A DNA stretch of 15,498 bases from SHZI01 sp964391025 (GTDB lineage Bacteria > Pseudomonadota > Gammaproteobacteria > Steroidobacterales > GCA-2729495). This document shows, one piece after another, positions 12,127-15,498 of this stretch. The DNA is taken from assembly GCA_964391025.1 (NCBI GenBank), contig CAYMKJ010000084.1, forward strand, positions 1 through 15,498, given 5' to 3'. A model generated the notes under the pieces. The model was not told the origin of the DNA. It saw nothing but the letters and a program-made list of their open reading frames with translations, and did not search any database. Position numbers and translations under genes: made by a program. Numbering within the stretch: the first letter of the stretch is position 1; each line of letters opens with the position of its first letter.

Positions 12127-12605
12127 CCGACGTGGAGCTCTACACCGATGGCGCCTGCCGCGGTAATCCGGGACCCGGCGGCTGGGGCGTACTACTGCGC
12201 GCCGTGGGTGCGCGGGGCAGGGGCCAGGAGCGCGAACTCTGCGGCGGTGCACTGGCGACTACCAACAACCGCATGGAGTTGATGGCCGCCATCGAGGGTC
12301 TGCAGGCCCTCAGCCGCCCCTGCGTGGTGGCTGTCTATACCGATTCCGAGTACCTGAGGAAGGGCATCGGGGAGTGGCTGCCCAAATGGAAGGCGTCCGG
12401 CTGGCGCACGGCCGCGCGCAAACCGGTGAAGAATGAGGACCTCTGGCGCCGGGTGGAGGAAGCGGCCGCCCGTCATCAGGTCCAGTGGCACTGGGTGAAG
12501 GGCCACTCCGGTCACCCGGAAAACGAGCGTGCGGACGCGCTGGCCAATCGCGGCCTGGAAGACGTCCTCGCCGGGGCGTTTGCAACCGCACAGGCATCCA
12601 AGTAG
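12123..12605 (+). CDS. rnhA: Ribonuclease HI
   Basis: 160 residues. Cleaves the RNA strand of RNA-DNA hybrids, removing R-loops and primers; Mg2+-dependent. All catalytic residues are present: Asp9 in LYTDGACRGNPG, Glu52 in NNRMELMAA, Asp74 in VYTDSEY, His128 in KGHSGH and Asp138 in NERADALAN. The basic handle region WLPKWKASGWRTAARKPVKN (85-104) is of the E. coli hybrid-binding type. The start is GTG 12123, inside the stop of the methyltransferase gene (GTGA overlap); MTDVELYTDG fits the family and the next candidates would remove the catalytic Asp. dnaQ follows on the same strand, whereas I recall rnhA and dnaQ being divergent in E. coli. Its stop codon lies within a 15-bp tandem repeat. 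Confidence 0.97.
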   Translation: MTDVELYTDGACRGNPGPGGWGVLLRAVGARGRGQERELCGGALATTNNRMELMAAIEGLQALSRPCVVAVYTDSEYLRKGIGEWLPKWKASGWRTAARKPVKNEDLWRRVEEAAARHQVQWHWVKGHSGHPENERADALANRGLEDVLAGAFATAQASK

Positions 12606-12637
12606 CCGGCAGCGAAGTAGCCGGCGGCGAGGTAGGG
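12600..12637 (+). repeat. 15-bp tandem repeat across the rnhA stop and dnaQ leader
   Basis: AAGTAGCCGGCAGCG (12600-12614) and AAGTAGCCGGCGGCG (12615-12629), then a partial copy AGGTAGGG (12630-12637). The first copy contains the last Lys codon and TAG of rnhA; the second repeats the stop in the same frame; the partial third overlaps the dnaQ ribosome binding site GAGGTAGGG (12629-12637). Confidence 0.85.
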
Positions 12638-12639
12638 AC

Positions 12640-13362
12640 ATGCGACAGATTGTGCTGGACACTGAAACGACGGGGCTCGAGGTCGAGAAGGGGCACCGGA
12701 TCATTGAAATCGGCTGTGTGGAGCTTGAGAATCGCCGGCGCACCCATCGCACCTTGCATCACTACCTGCAGCCCGACCGGGAGATCGATCCCGGTGCTCA
12801 GGAAGTGCATGGCATCTCGGCGGAAATGCTGGCCGGCAAGCCGCGCTTTGCGGAGGTGGCGCGGGAGTTCCTCGCTTTCGTGGCTGATGCGGAGCTCATC
12901 ATCCACAACGCTGATTTCGATGTGGGATTCCTTAACGCAGAGCTGACGGTGCTCGGCCCTGACGCACCCCGGATTCCAGGCCTTTGCACAGTACTGGACA
13001 CACTCGCCCTGGCCCGGCGCCTCCACCCGGGGCAGCGCAACAGCCTGGACGCACTCTGCAAGCGCTACGCGGTGGACAATACCGGTCGCGAGTTTCACGG
13101 TGCGTTGCTGGATGCCCAGCTCCTGGCCGATGTGTACCTCGGCATGACTGGGGGGCAGGCCACGCTGCTCCTCGATCCGAACGCGGGCGAGGCTGCCGCG
13201 CTCCAGCCGGCCGCGCGTGCCGTCGTGCGCGATGGGTTACGTCTCAAAGTAGTGCGCGCTTCCGCTGAGGATCTCGAGGAGCACGAACGCCATCTGGCAT
13301 TGCTCGACAAGGAGAGTAGCGGCAAGACCATCTGGCGAAAATTGGGCAATCCCGCCGGATGA
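12640..13362 (+). CDS. dnaQ: DNA polymerase III epsilon subunit (3'-5' proofreading exonuclease)
   Basis: 240 residues (E. coli 243). It proofreads for the replicative polymerase and binds the alpha subunit through its C-terminus. DEDDh exonuclease residues are intact: Asp7 and Glu9 in LDTETTG, Asp94 in IHNADFDVGFLN, and His153 and Asp158 in EFHGALLDAQLLADVY. The C-terminal tail (about 185-240) ends KTIWRKLGNPAG and should carry the alpha-binding segment. Start 12640 is preferred: GAGG 7 nt upstream, and MRQIVLDTETTG matches the family. The frame stays open 37 codons further upstream, but that part overlaps rnhA. Its TGA overlaps the nhaB ATG by 4 nt (ATGA). Confidence 0.97.
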   Translation: MRQIVLDTETTGLEVEKGHRIIEIGCVELENRRRTHRTLHHYLQPDREIDPGAQEVHGISAEMLAGKPRFAEVAREFLAFVADAELIIHNADFDVGFLNAELTVLGPDAPRIPGLCTVLDTLALARRLHPGQRNSLDALCKRYAVDNTGREFHGALLDAQLLADVYLGMTGGQATLLLDPNAGEAAALQPAARAVVRDGLRLKVVRASAEDLEEHERHLALLDKESSGKTIWRKLGNPAG

Positions 13363-14861
13363 AGGAATCGCCGGGCCAGGCGCTGGCCGCCAACTTTCTT
13401 GGTCAGGCACCGGGCTGGTACAAGCTGACGATCGTCGGCTTTCTGATCCTCAATCCCGTCGTGGCCCTCACCTCAGGGCCCTTCGTGGCAGGCTGGCTGC
13501 TGGTCGCTGAATTCATCTTCGCGCTGGCGATGGCGCTCAAGTGCTATCCGCTGCAGCCCGGCGGCCTGCTGGCCATCGAGGCGGTCGTCATTGGCCTGAC
13601 CTCCGCCGATGCCGTCTACCGGGAGACCGAGCACAACTTTCCGGTGATTCTTCTGCTGATCTTCGTTGTCGCGGCCATCTGGTTCCTGCGCGACATGCTG
13701 CTGTATGTCTTCGGCCGCATCCTGCTGGGCGTTCGCTCGAAGCGACTGCTGGCCCTCATGTTTTGTGCGGCCGGCGCCTTCCTCTCTGCCTTCCTCGATG
13801 CCCTCACAGTGACGGCGATGGTGATTGCCGTGGCGGAGGGCTTCTACCGGATCTACCAGCGCGTGGCGTCGGGCCAGCACGACGCGACCAGTGCTGGCGG
13901 GGTCGATGACGGTACGGTGCCCGAGTTGCAGCGCCAGGATCTGGACCAGTTTCGGGCGTTTTTGCGCGGCCTGGTCATGCATGCCGCGGTCGGGACGGCA
14001 CTGGGCGGCGTGACCACACTCGTCGGGGAGCCCCAGAACCTGCTCATCGGCAAGGTCGCCGGTTGGGACTTCGCCACCTTTTTCCTCAAGGTGGCGCCGG
14101 TGTCGCTACCAGTGCTTGGCGTCGGCCTGGCCACGTGCCTGATCCTGGAGGCTACCCGTGCGTTCGGCTACGGTGCCGAGCTGAGCCCCGCCGTTCGCCG
14201 GATTCTCGACGAACACCAGCGGCAGGCGGATCAATCCCGGACTCTGCGTGCCCGCTGTGCATTGGTTGTTCAGGGGCTGGCGGCCTGCGTGCTCATCCTG
14301 GCGCTGGCCTATCACCTGGCCGAGGTCGGGCTGATCGGGTTGCTCATTTTCGTGCTGGCGACCGCCCTGAATGGCGTGGTGGAAGAGCAGCGGCTGGGGC
14401 CTGCGTTCGAGGCCGCCCTGCCGTTCACGGCGCTGCTGGTGGTCTTTTTTGCCATCGTCGCCGTCATTCAGGATCAGGCGCTGTTCTTGCCCTTCACGGA
14501 CTGGGTGCTGACGCTGGAGGGGCGCCTTCAGGTGCTTATGTATTTCGTGGCGGCCGGTGTGCTGTCGGCGGTCAGCGACAACGTCTTCGTGGGTACCGTT
14601 TATATCAGCCAGGCCAAGAACGCCTTGCTGGCCGGTGGCATCAGCCGGGAGCAGTTCGACCTGCTGGCGGTGGCCATCAACACCGGCACCAACATCCCCA
14701 GCGTCGCCACACCGAACGGCCAGGCCGCCTTCCTGTTCCTGCTGACGTCGGCGTTGGCCCCGCTGATCCGCCTGTCCTATGGGGTGATGGTCTGGATGGC
14801 CCTGCCGTACACCGTTACCATGACGGCCACGGCCCTGCTGGCCGTCGCCTTTCTGCTCTAG
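13359..14861 (+). CDS. nhaB: Na+/H+ antiporter NhaB
   Basis: 500 residues (E. coli 513). An inner-membrane electrogenic antiporter that expels Na+ using the proton gradient and supports pH and salt homeostasis. Very close to E. coli NhaB as I remember it, including NFLGQAPGWYKL (12-23), FVAGWLLVAEFIFALAMALK (42-61), CYPLQPGGLLAIEA, and SAFLDALTV with the functionally important membrane Asp147 at the same number. Later GEPQNLLIGKVAGWDF and INTGTNIPSVATPNGQAAF are ion-transporter signature regions. About 12 hydrophobic segments, with a hydrophilic loop at about 168-195. It starts within the dnaQ stop (ATGA overlap) and so is probably translationally coupled to dnaQ, an arrangement similar to the rnhA-dnaQ-nhaB neighbourhood of Pseudomonas. 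NhaB fits a saline or alkaline habitat but is also common elsewhere. Confidence 0.97.
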   Translation: MKESPGQALAANFLGQAPGWYKLTIVGFLILNPVVALTSGPFVAGWLLVAEFIFALAMALKCYPLQPGGLLAIEAVVIGLTSADAVYRETEHNFPVILLLIFVVAAIWFLRDMLLYVFGRILLGVRSKRLLALMFCAAGAFLSAFLDALTVTAMVIAVAEGFYRIYQRVASGQHDATSAGGVDDGTVPELQRQDLDQFRAFLRGLVMHAAVGTALGGVTTLVGEPQNLLIGKVAGWDFATFFLKVAPVSLPVLGVGLATCLILEATRAFGYGAELSPAVRRILDEHQRQADQSRTLRARCALVVQGLAACVLILALAYHLAEVGLIGLLIFVLATALNGVVEEQRLGPAFEAALPFTALLVVFFAIVAVIQDQALFLPFTDWVLTLEGRLQVLMYFVAAGVLSAVSDNVFVGTVYISQAKNALLAGGISREQFDLLAVAINTGTNIPSVATPNGQAAFLFLLTSALAPLIRLSYGVMVWMALPYTVTMTATALLAVAFLL

Positions 14862-14889
14862 TGTCACCAGCGCCAGGCTCTACAACAAT

Positions 14890-15498
14890 ATGACGACGTT
14901 CAAGAAGATAGATGACGCCAGGGTTGCCGTCGTCGGACTCGGTTACGTGGGCTTGCCACTGGCCGTGGAGTTTGGCCGGCACCTGGATACCACGGGCTTC
15001 GACATCGACCCGAAGCGCATCGCCGATCTCAAGGCCGGCAATGACTTCACGCTGGAGACCGACGCCCAGGAGCTCAAGGCAGCGAAGCATCTGCAGTTCA
15101 CCACCGACCTCGAGGCACTGCGGGGGCGGGACGTCTATATCGTGACCGTGCCCACACCCATCGACGCCGCGAAGCGCCCGGATATCAGCGCGCTGCGGGC
15201 CGCCAGCCGCACGGTCGGCCAGGTGCTGGGCAAGGGCGCGATCGTGGTCTATGAGTCCACGGTGTATCCCGGTTGCACCGAGGACGATTGCGCGCCGATA
15301 CTGGAGCAGGTGTCCGGCCTCAAGCTGAATCAGGACTTTTTCGTCGGCTACAGCCCCGAGCGCATCAATCCCGGCGACAAGGAGCACCGGCTGACGACGA
15401 TCCGCAAGATCACGGCCGGCTCCACGCCGGCCGCGGCGACCTTCGTCGACGCGCTCTACGGGAGCATCATCACGGCGGGCACCTATCCCGCGTCGAGC
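14890..15498 (+). CDS. Nucleotide-sugar dehydrogenase, TviB/WbpO-type (partial, runs off the window)
   Basis: The first 203 codons of a UDP-sugar dehydrogenase. This family oxidises the C6 hydroxyl of a UDP-sugar to a uronic acid with two NAD+; the TviB/WbpO branch uses UDP-N-acetylhexosamine for capsule or O-antigen synthesis. The N-terminal Rossmann fold has GLGYVGLP (16-23), acidic FDID (37-40) after beta-2, TVPTP (86-90), YESTVYPGCT (121-130) and GYSPERINPGDKEHRL (153-168), the last diagnostic of the TviB/WbpO/CapL group rather than Ugd. The catalytic Cys lies beyond the window. ATG 14890 is the first possible start, 28 bp after nhaB, with a poor ribosome binding site. It probably begins a polysaccharide gene cluster unrelated to nhaB. 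Substrate assignment moderate. Confidence 0.9.
   Translation, partial: MTTFKKIDDARVAVVGLGYVGLPLAVEFGRHLDTTGFDIDPKRIADLKAGNDFTLETDAQELKAAKHLQFTTDLEALRGRDVYIVTVPTPIDAAKRPDISALRAASRTVGQVLGKGAIVVYESTVYPGCTEDDCAPILEQVSGLKLNQDFFVGYSPERINPGDKEHRLTTIRKITAGSTPAAATFVDALYGSIITAGTYPASS

Noticed and set aside
12529..12639. 37-codon upstream extension of dnaQ
   Set aside because: It overlaps rnhA coding sequence and lacks a ribosome binding site, whereas 12640 has GAGG at 7 nt and the family N-terminus.
1..15498. CRISPR arrays, insertion sequences, toxin-antitoxin or defence systems
   Set aside because: No regularly spaced repeats, transposase motifs or recognisable small toxin/antitoxin pairs were seen; nearly all sequence is accounted for by known conserved genes.

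Overview
The window is a stretch of GC-rich gammaproteobacterial chromosome, mostly housekeeping genes. The order tRNA-Leu, tig, clpP, clpX, lon, hupB, tRNA-Val, tRNA-Asp, ppiD, fabI, followed by a methyltransferase, rnhA, dnaQ and nhaB, is close to what I remember of Pseudomonas aeruginosa around PA1800-PA1820. GC content, codon use and protein sequences would suit Chromatiales/Ectothiorhodospiraceae-type gammaproteobacteria or relatives. I cannot name a genus.

Left end (1-1500): the C-terminus of an RTX-type, type I-secreted protein ends at 200 and is followed by a GC hairpin. Next comes a short stretch that looks like the 3' end of a tRNA (about 369-392, best fit tRNA-Lys) but has no usable 5' half. 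It may be an attachment-site scar marking the right border of an integrated element that carries the RTX gene. A lone Tat-exported DUF1838 protein (415-1311) follows, flanked by AT-rich patches.

Centre (1503-8536): tRNA-Leu(UAG) leads into the protein quality-control block. Trigger factor meets nascent chains, ClpXP unfolds and degrades tagged proteins, and Lon degrades damaged ones. clpX has its own promoter-like sequence plus a perfect 16-bp palindrome. lon has a multi-helix leader. hupB has a near-consensus promoter and is followed by a strong hairpin, then tRNA-Val(UAC) and tRNA-Asp(GUC).

Right part (8558-14861): ppiD (periplasmic folding helper) converges on fabI (enoyl-ACP reductase), and their stop codons share a CTAG. 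fabI diverges across 75 bp from a compact methyltransferase-rnhA-dnaQ-nhaB unit. In that unit the methyltransferase/rnhA and dnaQ/nhaB pairs overlap by 4 nt, and rnhA/dnaQ are separated by a 15-bp tandem repeat. RNase HI and the polymerase III epsilon subunit serve replication fidelity; NhaB is a Na+/H+ antiporter.

Right edge (14890-15498): the start of a nucleotide-sugar dehydrogenase of the TviB/WbpO type, probably the first gene of a surface-polysaccharide locus that continues outside the window.

I found no CRISPR array, insertion sequence, toxin-antitoxin pair or recognisable defence system, and no clear evidence of an undescribed multi-gene system. The observations most worth checking are the tRNA-like scar, the clpX palindrome, the fabI/methyltransferase divergent region and the repeat spanning the rnhA stop and dnaQ ribosome binding site.
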